Shown: positions 17,687 through 25,736 of the stretch, piece after piece
Layout of the letters: the number at the start of each line of letters is the position of its first letter
How positions within the stretch are numbered: position 1 is the stretch's first letter
NCBI RefSeq assembly: GCF_020873895.1
Contig: NZ_JAHWGT010000009.1
Span: 124,001-188,000 of the forward strand
DNA: 64,000 nt
Reading direction: 5' to 3'
From: Streptomyces sp. DH12
GTDB taxonomy: Bacteria > Actinomycetota > Actinomycetes > Streptomycetales > Streptomycetaceae
Notes under the pieces: model-generated
The model's input: only the letters and a program-made list of their open reading frames with translations
Databases searched by the model: none
What the model was told of the DNA's origin: nothing
Program-made: the position numbers and the translations under genes

Positions 17687-17718
17687 CGCTGAGGCAGGGG
17701 CATGCCCCTGCCTCAGCG
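17687..17718 (-). terminator. Perfect 32-bp palindrome over the femX stop codon
   Basis: CGCTGAGGCAGGGGC (17687-17701) pairs with 17704-17718 around an AT centre. It includes the femX stop codon (17713-17715) and lies 84 bases before the alanine-racemase-like gene on the same strand. It may be a terminator or a read-through attenuator between the two. Confidence 0.75.
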
Positions 17719-18831
17719 GCGGGACATGTACATGTCCAGCGCCTTGTGCAGCAGCTTGTTCAGCGGGAAGTCCCACTCGCCGATGTACTCGACGGCCTCG
17801 CCGCCCGTGCCCACCTTGAACTGGATCAGGCCGAAGAGGTGGTCCGTCTCGTCCAGCGAGTCCGAGATTCCGCGCAGGTCGTACACCGTCGCGCCCATGG
17901 CGTACGCGTCGCGCAGCATGCGCCACTGCATGGCGTTCGAGGGGCGGAACTCGCGGCCGACGTTGTCCGAGGCGCCGTAGGAGTACCAGACGTGCCCGCC
18001 GACGACGAGCATCGTCGCGGCGGAGAGGTTCACGCCGTTGTGCCGCGCGAAGTACAGCCGCATGCGGTTGGGGTCCTCGTTGTTGAGGACGGTCCACATG
18101 CGCTGGAAGTAGGACAGCGGGCGGGGCCGGAAGCGGTCGCGGACGGCCGTGATCTCGTACAGGCGCTGCCACTCGGCGAGGTCCTCGTAGCCGCCCTGGA
18201 CGACCTCGACGCCGGCCTTCTCGGCCTTCTTGATGTTCCGCCGCCACAGCTGGTTGAAGCCCTTGAGGACGTCGTCCAGCGAACGGTTGGCGAGCGGGAC
18301 CTGGAAGACGTAGCGGGGCTGCACGTCGCCGAAACCGGCCCCGCCGTCCTCGCCCTGCTGCCAGCCCATCTTGCGCAGCCGGTCCGACACCTCGAAGGCG
18401 CGGGGCTCGATGTGCGTGGCCTCGATGTCCCGCAGGCGCTTCACCTCGGGGTCCTGGATGCCCGACTTGATCGCCGGGGCGTCCCAGCGGCGGATGACCA
18501 CCGGGGGGCCCATCTTGACCGAGAACGCACCCTGGTTCTTGAGGTGCTGGAGCATCGGCTGGAGCCAGTCGTCCAGGTTCGGGGCGTACCAGTTGATGAC
18601 CGGGCCCTCGGGCAGGTAGGCCAGGTACCGCTTGATCTTGGGGAGCTGGCGGTAGAGGACCAGCCCCGCACCGACCAGCTGCCCGTCCTTGTCGAACCAG
18701 CCCAGGTTCTCCGAGCGCCACTCGGTCTTCACGTCGGCCCACGCCGGAACCTGGCAGTGACTCGCCGCCGGAAGGCTCTGGATGTATGCCAGATGCTGCT
18801 CTCGGCTGATGGTCCTCAGGGTCAGGCTCAT
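17713..18831 (-). CDS. femX: FemX-type lipid II peptidyltransferase
   Basis: A 372-residue Fem/Mur-ligase-like GNAT protein that transfers an amino acid from aminoacyl-tRNA to the peptide stem of lipid II; in Streptomyces FemX is held to add the interpeptide glycine to LL-diaminopimelate (family knowledge). Features: PAWADVKTEW near residue 30, YLAYLPEGPVINW, the KMGPPVVIRRW segment, NQLWRRNIKKAEKAGVEV (FemABX hallmark) and a C-terminal DLRGISDSLDETDHLFGL followed by FKVGTGGEAVEYIGEWD. ATG 18831 has GAGGAGCG upstream. A perfect palindrome covers its stop codon. Synteny with SCO3904 supports the symbol. Confidence 0.92.
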   Translation of the reverse strand: MSLTLRTISREQHLAYIQSLPAASHCQVPAWADVKTEWRSENLGWFDKDGQLVGAGLVLYRQLPKIKRYLAYLPEGPVINWYAPNLDDWLQPMLQHLKNQGAFSVKMGPPVVIRRWDAPAIKSGIQDPEVKRLRDIEATHIEPRAFEVSDRLRKMGWQQGEDGGAGFGDVQPRYVFQVPLANRSLDDVLKGFNQLWRRNIKKAEKAGVEVVQGGYEDLAEWQRLYEITAVRDRFRPRPLSYFQRMWTVLNNEDPNRMRLYFARHNGVNLSAATMLVVGGHVWYSYGASDNVGREFRPSNAMQWRMLRDAYAMGATVYDLRGISDSLDETDHLFGLIQFKVGTGGEAVEYIGEWDFPLNKLLHKALDMYMSRR

Positions 18832-18941
18832 GCGGGGCGCTCCTCGGCAGGTATGTCCCCCATCGGTACAGGGGTTCCAGCTCTCGCGCCGAAGCCTACT
18901 GGCACGGAGGAGCGCCCCGACTGGCCGTACTGCGCGAGTGG

Positions 18942-19253
18942 CTAGCCGAGCAGGCCGCCGAACAGACCGCCGCGGGCCATCCCGAGGAAGAAGCCGACCG
19001 CCGATGCGCCCAGACCCACGATCAGGAAGGTCCGCTCCCGGGTGGTCACCGAGACGTACTGACCGTACGCGCCCGTGACGATGCCCACGAGGCCGGCCCA
19101 CGAGCTGATCAGGTGGAGGCTGTGGAACTGCGCGGTGATGAAGGCGAGCGCACCCAGAACCAGGGTCACGGCCATCAGTGTGTCCTGGAGGGGATGGGGC
19201 TTGCCGTCCGTGGCGAAGAGGGAAGAGGACGGACGGTGGAACGCCTGAGCCAT
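18942..19253 (-). CDS. Small three-helix membrane protein, conserved in Streptomyces
   Basis: A 103-residue protein with a polar N-terminus (MAQAFHRPSSSLFATDG) and three hydrophobic segments: LMAVTLVLGALAFITAQF, AGLVGIVTGAYGQYV and FLIVGLGASAVGFFLGMARG, ending in a Gly/Leu tail. I recognise no catalytic motif. AGGAGGTGC upstream of ATG 19253 is a strong ribosome-binding site. It is divergent from rpsF and upstream of femX on the same strand, 110 bases apart. The place matches SCO3905. Function unknown. Confidence 0.8.
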   Translation of the reverse strand: MAQAFHRPSSSLFATDGKPHPLQDTLMAVTLVLGALAFITAQFHSLHLISSWAGLVGIVTGAYGQYVSVTTRERTFLIVGLGASAVGFFLGMARGGLFGGLLG

Positions 19254-19340
19254 GAGGCACCTCCTGGCTTGCCGGAAGGCGGCGCACTGTAACGCCGCCC
19301 GCACCCGATGTGTCCAGATTGCGGCCTCCGGGCACCGGAT

Positions 19341-19370
19341 TTCAACCGGAAGCCTCTGTGCGGGTACTCT
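19341..19370 (+). promoter_or_regulatory. Candidate promoter of the rpsF operon
   Basis: TTCAAC (19341-19346), 18 bases, TACTCT (19365-19370) resembles a housekeeping promoter. It would give a leader of about 170 bases before rpsF. The leader has a stem CCACGG/CCGTGG at 19505-19521 followed by CCG, where an S6:S18 autoregulatory element might be; this was not confirmed. Confidence 0.35.
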
Positions 19371-19550
19371 GTACGGTCTGCACCGGTGTCTGCCCATGCC
19401 CGGAAACGGGTGGGGCGGCGGCCGCACTGCGGTCGGCCCACCGCCGACCCGTGGCCGTTGTCAGTGGGCCCCGATACCGTTGCGCACGCATCACGACCCT
19501 CCTGCCACGGAACGACCGTGGCCGCTGAGTCCAAAGGAGGTGGGTTCCAC

Positions 19551-19841
19551 ATGCGTCACTACGAGGTGATGGTCATCCTCGACCCCGATCTCGAGGAGCG
19601 CGCTGTCTCCCCGCTGATCGAGAACTTCCTCTCCGTCGTCCGTGAGGGCAACGGAAAGGTCGAGAAGGTCGACACCTGGGGCCGTCGTCGTCTCGCTTAC
19701 GAGATCAAGAAGAAGCCCGAGGGCATCTACTCGGTCATCGACCTGCAGGCCGAGCCTGCGGTCGTCAAGGAGCTCGACCGCCAGATGAACCTGAACGAGT
19801 CGGTCCTCCGGACCAAGGTCCTCCGCCCCGAGATCCACTGA
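19551..19841 (+). CDS. rpsF: 30S ribosomal protein S6
   Basis: The 96-residue protein begins [19 protein letters not shown] and includes [20 protein letters not shown], the standard S6 signature, ending LRPEIH. S6 binds the central domain of 16S rRNA together with S18, which is encoded two genes downstream. AAAGGAGGTGGG precedes the ATG. It is the first gene of the rpsF-ssb-rpsR-rplI operon. Confidence 0.97.
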   Translation: MRHYEVMVILDPDLEERAVSPLIENFLSVVREGNGKVEKVDTWGRRRLAYEIKKKPEGIYSVIDLQAEPAVVKELDRQMNLNESVLRTKVLRPEIH

Positions 19842-19912
19842 GCCTCCGGCTCACGGTCATCGGGTCCGAGTAGCAGCAAGCAGCCAGAAGCAATCCCGCC
19901 GAGAGGTTCCCC

Positions 19913-20491
19913 ATGGCAGGCGAGACCGTCATCACGGTCGTCGGCAATCTTGTCGACGACCCCGAGCTGCGCTTCACCCCGTCCGGTGCGGCGGTCGCGA
20001 AGTTCCGCGTCGCGTCCACTCCCCGCACCTTCGATCGCCAGACCAACGAGTGGAAGGACGGCGAGAGCCTGTTCCTGACCTGCTCGGTCTGGCGCCAGGC
20101 GGCGGAGAACGTCGCCGAGTCGCTCCAGCGAGGCATGCGCGTCATCGTGCAGGGCCGGCTGAAGCAGCGGTCCTACGAGGACCGCGAGGGCGTCAAGCGC
20201 ACGGTCTACGAACTGGACGTCGAGGAAGTCGGCCCCAGCCTCAAGAACGCCACGGCCAAGGTCACCAAGACCACCGGCCGCGGCGGTCAGGGCGGGTTCG
20301 GCGGCGGCCAGCAGGGCGGCCAGGGCGGCGGCAACTGGGGCGGTGCCCCGGGCGGCCAGCAGGGCGGCGGCGCTCCCGCCGACGACCCCTGGGCCAGCAG
20401 CCCGCAGTCCGGCGGCCAGCAGGGCGGCCAGGGCGGCGGCAACTGGGGCGGCGCTTCCGGCGGCGGCTACTCGGACGAGCCTCCCTTCTAG
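19913..20491 (+). CDS. ssb: Single-stranded DNA-binding protein
   Basis: Binds single-stranded DNA during replication and repair. The 192-residue protein has an N-terminal OB fold ([54 protein letters not shown], to about residue 115), then a Gly/Gln-rich disordered linker and the acidic tip YSDEPPF that recruits partner proteins. The linker is encoded by two perfect copies of a 42-bp unit (20302-20343 and 20410-20451), in frame. Between rpsF and rpsR in the ribosomal operon, as in most bacteria. Streptomyces usually has a second, paralogous ssb elsewhere. Confidence 0.97.
   Translation: MAGETVITVVGNLVDDPELRFTPSGAAVAKFRVASTPRTFDRQTNEWKDGESLFLTCSVWRQAAENVAESLQRGMRVIVQGRLKQRSYEDREGVKRTVYELDVEEVGPSLKNATAKVTKTTGRGGQGGFGGGQQGGQGGGNWGGAPGGQQGGGAPADDPWASSPQSGGQQGGQGGGNWGGASGGGYSDEPPF
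20302..20451 (+). repeat. 42-bp direct repeat inside ssb
   Basis: Identical 42-bp units at 20302-20343 and 20410-20451, offset by 108 bases (36 codons), encode the Gly-Gln-Asn-Trp linker. In-frame gain or loss would only change linker length. Confidence 0.9.
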
Positions 20492-20535
20492 GGACGGGCT
20501 CGTACCCCACTTCTTGATCACACAGGAGAAACACC

Positions 20536-20772
20536 ATGGCGAAGCCGCCTGTGCGCAAGCCTAAGAAGAAGGTCTGCGCGTTCTGCAAGGACAAGACCGC
20601 GTACGTGGACTACAAGGACACGAACATGCTGCGGAAGTTCATTTCCGACCGCGGCAAGATCCGTGCCCGCCGCGTCACCGGCAACTGCACGCAGCACCAG
20701 CGTGACGTCGCCACGGCCGTCAAGAACAGCCGTGAGATGGCGCTGCTGCCCTACACGTCCACCGCGCGATAA
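20536..20772 (+). CDS. rpsR: 30S ribosomal protein S18
   Basis: The 78-residue protein reads [20 protein letters not shown] and includes [19 protein letters not shown], the S18 signature. It carries C-x2-C near residue 14 and C-x2-H near residue 50, which looks like a zinc-binding (C+) form rather than the zinc-free form some actinomycetes switch to under zinc limitation. ATG 20536 follows AGGAGAAA. Third gene of the operon; S18 pairs with S6 in the ribosome. Confidence 0.97.
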   Translation: MAKPPVRKPKKKVCAFCKDKTAYVDYKDTNMLRKFISDRGKIRARRVTGNCTQHQRDVATAVKNSREMALLPYTSTAR

Positions 20773-20790
20773 GGGAAGGGTGACGTACTG

Positions 20791-21237
20791 ATGAAGATCA
20801 TCCTCACCCACGAGGTCTCTGGCCTCGGTGCTGCCGGCGACGTCGTCGACGTCAAGGACGGTTACGCTCGCAACTACCTGGTCCCGCGTGGTTTCGCGAT
20901 CCGCTGGACCAAGGGTGGCGAGAAGGACGTGGCGCAGATCCGCCGCGCCCGCAAGATCCACGAGATCGCGACCATCGAGCAGGCCAACCAGATCAAGGGC
21001 CAGCTCGAGGCCGTCCAGGTGCGCCTGGCCGTTCGCTCCGGCGACGCCGGCCGCCTCTTCGGCTCCGTGACCCCGGCTGACATCGCCTCGGCGATCAAGT
21101 CCGCCGGTGGCCCGGAGGTCGACAAGCGTCGTGTCGAGCTCGGTTCGCCGATCAAGACCCTGGGCTCGCACCAGGTGTCCGTGCGTCTGCACCCCGAGGT
21201 CGCCGCGAAGCTCGGTGTCGAGGTCGTCGCTGCCTGA
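20791..21237 (+). CDS. rplI: 50S ribosomal protein L9
   Basis: The 148-residue protein begins [20 protein letters not shown] and has the L9 signature [17 protein letters not shown], a long charged connecting helix, and the C-terminal domain ([16 protein letters not shown]). L9 binds 23S rRNA domain V near the L1 stalk. It starts 18 bases after rpsR with GGGAAGGG upstream and is followed by a strong terminator, so it ends the operon. Confidence 0.97.
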   Translation: MKIILTHEVSGLGAAGDVVDVKDGYARNYLVPRGFAIRWTKGGEKDVAQIRRARKIHEIATIEQANQIKGQLEAVQVRLAVRSGDAGRLFGSVTPADIASAIKSAGGPEVDKRRVELGSPIKTLGSHQVSVRLHPEVAAKLGVEVVAA

Positions 21238-21262
21238 GCCCTGCCCGCGCAGAGCTGAGCAC

Positions 21263-21298
21263 GTGGAGGGCCGCACCCGTCAGGGTGCGGCCCTCCAC
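21263..21298. terminator. Terminator of the rpsF-ssb-rpsR-rplI operon
   Basis: GTGGAGGGCCGCACCC (21263-21278) pairs perfectly with 21283-21298 around a GTCA loop (16 bp). It resembles the hairpin at 16512-16543 and could stop transcription from both directions. Confidence 0.9.
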
Positions 21299-21398
21299 CG
21301 CGTTCCGGGCCACGTCCCCCGCTTCGCCGCGTTCTCCGACGCCACGGGGGCGGTGACCGGTCTCACGGGTTCGGCGGTTTCGGTCGGCCGTTCCGGCG

Positions 21399-21412
21399 GT
21401 TTCACGTGAAAC
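21399..21412. promoter_or_regulatory. parS site 4
   Basis: Perfect GTTTCACGTGAAAC between the rplI terminator and the end of the MATE gene, whose stop codon starts two bases later. Confidence 0.93.
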
Positions 21413-21413
21413 A

Positions 21414-22751
21414 TCAGCGGGTGGCTCCCGTGACCAGCCAACGACCGGAGCGCATCCGCAGCCAGAGAGTCACCATGCGGGTCGCCATCATCAGGGACAT
21501 CGCCCACCACACGGCCGTCAGCCCGCCGCCGAGCGCCGGCACCAGCAGCGCCACCGGGGCGAAGACGGCCAGGGTGACGACCATGGCACCCGCCAGGTAG
21601 GGACCGTCCCCCGCGCCCATCAGGACACCGTCCAGGACGAAGACGACCCCGGCGACCGGCTGGGTGAGCGCCACGACCAGGAGCGCGGGCAGAAGCGCCT
21701 GCCGAACCGCGTCGTCACCGGTGAAGAGCGGGATGAACAGCGGACGGGCGGCGACGAGGAGCACCCCGAGCGCCACTCCGGAGATGACGCCCCACCGCAC
21801 CATCCGGCGGCACACTGCCCGGGCGCCCTCGGTGTCGCCGGCTCCGAGGTACCGGCCGATGATGGCCTGCCCCGCGATGGCGATGGCGTCGAGCGCGAAG
21901 GCCATGAGGCTCCACAGTGACAGGATGATCTGGTGCGCGGCCACTGGCACGTCGCCCAGACGGGCCGCGATGGCGGTGGCGATCATCAGTACCGCGCGCA
22001 GGGAGAGCGTCCTGATGAGGAGGGGTACGCCCGCCTGGGCGCTCGCCCGGATCCCGGCGGTGTCGGGTCGCAGCGAGGCGCCGTGCCGTCGGGCGCCCCG
22101 GACGACGACGGTGAGGTACGCGGCGGCCATGCCGCACTGGGCGATCACCGTGCCCCAGGCGGAGCCGGCGATGCCGAGGCCGGCGCCGTAGACCAGCGTG
22201 ACGCTGAGGATGGCGTTGGCGCTGAAGCCGGCGATCGCCACGTACAGGGGCGTGCGGGTGTCCTGAAGTCCGCGCAGGACACCGGTCGCGGCGAGTACGA
22301 CCAGCATGGCGGGGATGCCGAGGCTGGACACCCGCAGGTAGGTGGCCGCGTGCGGGGCGGCGGTGCCGGAGGCGCCGAAAGCCTCCACGACCCAGGGGGC
22401 CGTCGGCAGGGTGAGCGCCACGACGGCGGCACCGAGGAGGAGGGCGAGCCAGATGCCGTCCATGCCCTGGCGGATCGCCGCGGGGAGGTCGCCCGCGCCG
22501 ACGCGGCGGGCGACGGCGGCCGTGGTGGCGTAGGCCAGGAAGACGAAGACGCTCACCGCTGTGGACAGCAGCGCGGCCGCGACACCCAGGCCGGCCAGTT
22601 GGGCGGTACCGAGATGGCCCACGATGGCACTGTCGACGAGCACGAACAGAGGCTCGGCGACAAGGGCGCCGAAGGCCGGAAGCGCCAGGGCGAGGATCTC
22701 GCGGTCGTGCTGGCGGCCGATCCTCCGTGACGTCGTGGGAGCCTGGGTCAT
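21414..22751 (-). CDS. MATE family efflux transporter (DinF-like)
   Basis: A 445-residue exporter of the multidrug and toxic compound extrusion family with twelve hydrophobic segments in two six-helix halves. The first half begins ILALALPAFGALVAEPLFVLVD and has the family run VDSAIVGHLGTAQLAGLGVA; the second half repeats the pattern at SLWSLMAFALDAIAIAGQAI. It most resembles DinF-type proteins that use proton or sodium gradients to export organic cations or antibiotics; the substrate is unknown. ATG 22751 lacks a good ribosome-binding site. It is convergent with rplI and divergent from dnaB, as in S. coelicolor (SCO3910). Confidence 0.9.
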   Translation of the reverse strand: MTQAPTTSRRIGRQHDREILALALPAFGALVAEPLFVLVDSAIVGHLGTAQLAGLGVAAALLSTAVSVFVFLAYATTAAVARRVGAGDLPAAIRQGMDGIWLALLLGAAVVALTLPTAPWVVEAFGASGTAAPHAATYLRVSSLGIPAMLVVLAATGVLRGLQDTRTPLYVAIAGFSANAILSVTLVYGAGLGIAGSAWGTVIAQCGMAAAYLTVVVRGARRHGASLRPDTAGIRASAQAGVPLLIRTLSLRAVLMIATAIAARLGDVPVAAHQIILSLWSLMAFALDAIAIAGQAIIGRYLGAGDTEGARAVCRRMVRWGVISGVALGVLLVAARPLFIPLFTGDDAVRQALLPALLVVALTQPVAGVVFVLDGVLMGAGDGPYLAGAMVVTLAVFAPVALLVPALGGGLTAVWWAMSLMMATRMVTLWLRMRSGRWLVTGATR

Positions 22752-23175
22752 GGGGTCAATGTAGTCGTCCACAGGTAATGGACACAACTCATCAGTGGTC
22801 CTTACATGCACGCTCCTTCACGGTGTGTGGTCGGACCATCCGGAGTGTTCTTGATCCAGCCGTGAAAGTTTTTCTCCCCCACAGCCGGTGGATGGAAAAG
22901 CAGCAGGTCAAGTGGGTCTTGCTGGGTGGGCTATGAGTTTGTCCACACGGCTGTCCCCCGGTCCGTGCACAGGATCGAGCAGGTTCTCCACAGCATCCGG
23001 GCGTTCACCCACAGGCCCTGTGGATAACCAGATTGGCTGACGGTGCCCGCGGGCCTAACGTGGTCCGGCGCCCGACGTGCCGCGAGGCGGAGTCGAAGCC
23101 TCTTGTGTGTCAGAGCCGTGGCGTAGAAAGAGTGGCACGGCAAGGTCCGCGGTGCGGACGGGAGGAGGTGGGCCG
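22752..23175. other. Intergenic region upstream of dnaB with DnaA boxes
   Basis: A 424-base region without a supported gene, unusually AT-containing for the window. It holds four 9-mers fitting the Streptomyces DnaA-box consensus: TCGTCCACA (22765-22773), TTGTCCACA (22938-22946), TTCTCCACA (22984-22992) and TTATCCACA on the minus strand (23019-23027). A candidate dnaB promoter lies just after the last. The MATE promoter must also be here. Confidence 0.75.
23033..23061 (+). promoter_or_regulatory. Candidate dnaB promoter
   Basis: TTGGCT (23033-23038), 17 bases, TAACGT (23056-23061). A DnaA box ends six bases upstream of the -35, so DnaA could act here. A second possible pair is TTGTGT (23103) and TAGAAA (23124). 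Confidence 0.4.
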
Positions 23176-24687
23176 GTGAGCATCCCCGAGCCCTTGGACG
23201 ACCCCTGGACCGACAGCGGACCCAGCGACCGCCTGCCCGTCTCGCGGCAGCGCGGCGGCGAGGCCCTCGTCGGCGGACGGGGCGGGGGTCGCGGCCGGGG
23301 ACGTGACGAGCAGCACGACCGGGGCCCCGACGGCGGCCCCTGGGACGGCGGCGGCGCGGGCGCTTTCGAGCGCGTCCCCCCGCAGGACCTGGACGCCGAG
23401 CAGTCCGTCCTCGGCGGCATGCTCCTCTCCAAGGACGCCATCGCGGACGTCGTGGAGATCATCAAGGGCCACGACTTCTACCGGCCGGCCCACGAGACGA
23501 TCTTCCAGGCGATCCTCGACCTCTACGCCAAGGGCGAGCCCGCCGACCCCATCACGGTCGGTGCCGAGCTGACGAAGCGCGGCGAGGTCAACAGGGTGGG
23601 CGGTGCGTCCTACCTGCACACCCTGGTGCAGTCGGTACCGACGGCCGCCAACGCCTCGTACTACGCCGAGATCGTCCACGAGCGCGCCGTCCTCCGCCGA
23701 CTGGTCGAAGCCGGCACCAAGATCACGCAGATGGGATACGCCGCAGACGGCGACGTCGACGAGATCGTCAATCAGGCACAGGCCGAGATCTACGCCGTCA
23801 CCGAGCAGCGCACGAGCGAGGACTACCTCCCCCTCGGCGACATCATGGAAGGCGCCCTCGACGAGATCGAGGCGATCGGTTCCCGCAGCGGCGAGATGAC
23901 CGGCGTACCCACGGGTTTCACCGACTTCGACTCCCTCACCAACGGTCTGCACCCCGGCCAGATGATCGTCATCGCCGCCCGCCCCGCCATGGGCAAGTCG
24001 ACCCTGGCGCTGGACTTCGCCCGTGCCTGCTCGATCAAACACAACCTGCCCAGCGTGATCTTCTCCCTGGAGATGGGGCGCAACGAGATCGCGATGCGCC
24101 TGCTCTCCGCCGAGGCGCGGGTCGCCCTGCACCACATGCGCTCCGGCACGATGACCGACGAGGACTGGACCCGGCTGGCCCGCCGCATGCCGGACGTCTC
24201 CCAGGCGCCGCTCTACATCGACGACTCCCCGAACCTGTCGATGATGGAGATTCGCGCCAAGTGCCGCCGCCTCAAGCAGCGCAACAACCTGAAGCTCGTC
24301 GTCATCGACTACCTGCAGCTGATGCAGTCCGGCGGTAGCAAGCGCGCCGAGAGCCGCCAGCAGGAGGTCTCGGACATGTCCCGTAACCTCAAGCTCCTCG
24401 CGAAGGAGTTGGAACTCCCGGTCATCGCCCTGTCCCAGCTGAACCGAGGCCCCGAGCAGCGCACGGACAAGAAGCCGATGGTGTCCGACCTGCGCGAGTC
24501 CGGCTCCATCGAGCAGGACGCCGACATGGTCATCCTGCTCCACCGTGAGGACGCCTACGAGAAGGAGTCACCCCGCGCGGGCGAGGCCGACCTGATCGTC
24601 GCCAAGCACCGTAACGGACCGACGGCCACGATCACCGTCGCGTTCCAGGGCCACTACTCCCGCTTCGTGGACATGGCCCAGACCTGA
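23176..24687 (+). CDS. dnaB: Replicative DNA helicase DnaB
   Basis: Unwinds DNA at the replication fork as a hexamer. The 503-residue protein has a Gly/Arg/Asp-rich N-terminal extension (1-70), the DnaB N-terminal domain (PQDLDAEQSVLGGMLLSKDA, then RPAHETIFQAILDLY), and the RecA-like C-terminal ATPase: Walker A ARPAMGKST with Lys274, Walker B LVVIDYLQLM, LSQLNRG, and the arginine-finger region near DLRESGSIEQDADM. There is no intein, although many actinobacterial dnaB genes carry one. GTG 23176 follows GGAGGAGGTGGG. The upstream DnaA boxes are discussed separately. Confidence 0.97.
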   Translation: MSIPEPLDDPWTDSGPSDRLPVSRQRGGEALVGGRGGGRGRGRDEQHDRGPDGGPWDGGGAGAFERVPPQDLDAEQSVLGGMLLSKDAIADVVEIIKGHDFYRPAHETIFQAILDLYAKGEPADPITVGAELTKRGEVNRVGGASYLHTLVQSVPTAANASYYAEIVHERAVLRRLVEAGTKITQMGYAADGDVDEIVNQAQAEIYAVTEQRTSEDYLPLGDIMEGALDEIEAIGSRSGEMTGVPTGFTDFDSLTNGLHPGQMIVIAARPAMGKSTLALDFARACSIKHNLPSVIFSLEMGRNEIAMRLLSAEARVALHHMRSGTMTDEDWTRLARRMPDVSQAPLYIDDSPNLSMMEIRAKCRRLKQRNNLKLVVIDYLQLMQSGGSKRAESRQQEVSDMSRNLKLLAKELELPVIALSQLNRGPEQRTDKKPMVSDLRESGSIEQDADMVILLHREDAYEKESPRAGEADLIVAKHRNGPTATITVAFQGHYSRFVDMAQT

Positions 24688-25169
24688 TCACCGGCTGTGT
24701 GAGGCCTCGAATCTCGTGTCGGAATGGCACGGCCGATGTCGGATGCAAGTCGCAGATCCTGGGTCTGGTCGACGTCCTTCCCGACACCCTTCGGCAAGAT
24801 CCCGGGGACCTTGGACACGGCGTCCAAGAAGGGACATCGTCGGCCGTGTCGAGCGAGCAGTGTCCGTGCGTGAGTGGGTGGAACGGATGGCCGCCGATGC
24901 AGGTTCGTGACGTGCCTGGGCAGTGGTGCAGCCTGCTGGACAGTATGAGGAAATGACACCGATCTGAGAGAGCCGGCGGCCGACACTCGTGAGGCCATCG
25001 ACCCGGCACCGGCCTCCAGTTCAGCCGCGTGTCGCCGTCGCAGCAGGCCGACTACTTGCACCACCAGTCCCTCGCCCCGACGCGCCCGCAGGGTCGCACG
25101 CGTCGCCGGCTCGCCGGTGGTGACTGTTCCATGCCGACGGCCAAGCCTGTCTTGGCCAGCCTCCTCGGG
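24688..25169. other. Gene-poor region after dnaB
   Basis: About 480 bases in which I find no frame with a ribosome-binding site, family motif or the third-position GC bias seen in the flanking genes. Several short open frames on both strands look like chance. I see no tRNA, repeat or mobile-element end. Confidence 0.6.
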
Positions 25170-25421
25170 TCAGACGGCTACTCGCGCCGGCATAGCGTCC
25201 GCCCGCCCGTAGGCGAGCACCTGGGCAAGGATCTCCCGGAACCGGGACACGTCGTGGGCCGGCGCCTCGATGACTGCTTCGATCTCGCTGTCCTCCAGCC
25301 GAAGGCTCTCCAGCGCCTCGGGGTCCAGCAGGATGCGAAGGACATTGCCCTCCAGGACGGCTTCGCGCACGCAGCCGTAGGCCGTTCCCTGCCCCGCCGT
25401 GACCAGTGACCTGCCCCGCAT
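25170..25421 (-). CDS. Small Imm10-like immunity protein, isolated
   Basis: An 83-residue protein with the ribosome-binding site GAGGTGG seven bases before ATG 25421, which supports translation. Its sequence, for example GTAYGCVREAVLEGNVLRIL and LEDSEIEAVIEAPA followed by FREILAQVLAYG, resembles the C-terminal half of Imm10-family immunity proteins, which protect against polymorphic toxins (recognised by eye). Imm10 proteins are usually longer, so it may be truncated or a short variant. No toxin gene is adjacent; the surrounding kilobase is nearly empty, so it may be what remains of a lost cassette. Function is inference. Confidence 0.55.
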   Translation of the reverse strand: MRGRSLVTAGQGTAYGCVREAVLEGNVLRILLDPEALESLRLEDSEIEAVIEAPAHDVSRFREILAQVLAYGRADAMPARVAV

Positions 25422-25736
25422 CGCTCGCCACCTCGGTCCGCATCCGGTGTCGCTGTTCCGTCCCTGTGCGAGAACCATCCTCGTCCAGCGGCCGCCGTGG
25501 CACGAGACGTGCAGGCAGAGACATGTCGAGGTACCCGGCAGGAACGTGGAAGGGGAGTCGGTGGCCGGGTCCGCCACTGCCGCTGACCCAAAACCGTTTG
25601 CCCGGGAGCTGGGACGTGCGGACGATGCGGGTATGACCTCGTTCCGTGTGCCCGTGTCCCTGCTGCCTCCCGTCGTCCTGCGGCCGGGAGCCCAGCAGCA
25701 GGCGCGGGCGGGGACGGGGACGACGCATCCGGTCGC
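25422..25736. other. Intergenic region before the LysE gene
   Basis: About 315 bases between divergent genes. It must hold their promoters, but I see no clear -35/-10 pair, operator palindrome or hairpin. An open plus-strand frame here (25399-25740) overlaps the LysE start and has no support. Confidence 0.5.

Noticed and set aside
22752-23175. Origin of replication (oriC)
   Set aside because: Only four DnaA boxes, whereas Streptomyces oriC has about nineteen lying between dnaA and dnaN, and neither gene is in the window.
23176-24687. Intein in DnaB
   Set aside because: The protein is of normal length with uninterrupted Walker and RecA motifs.
24699-25064. Several short open frames after dnaB
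   Set aside because: No ribosome-binding site, no third-position GC bias and no recognisable family; I treat the stretch as non-coding.
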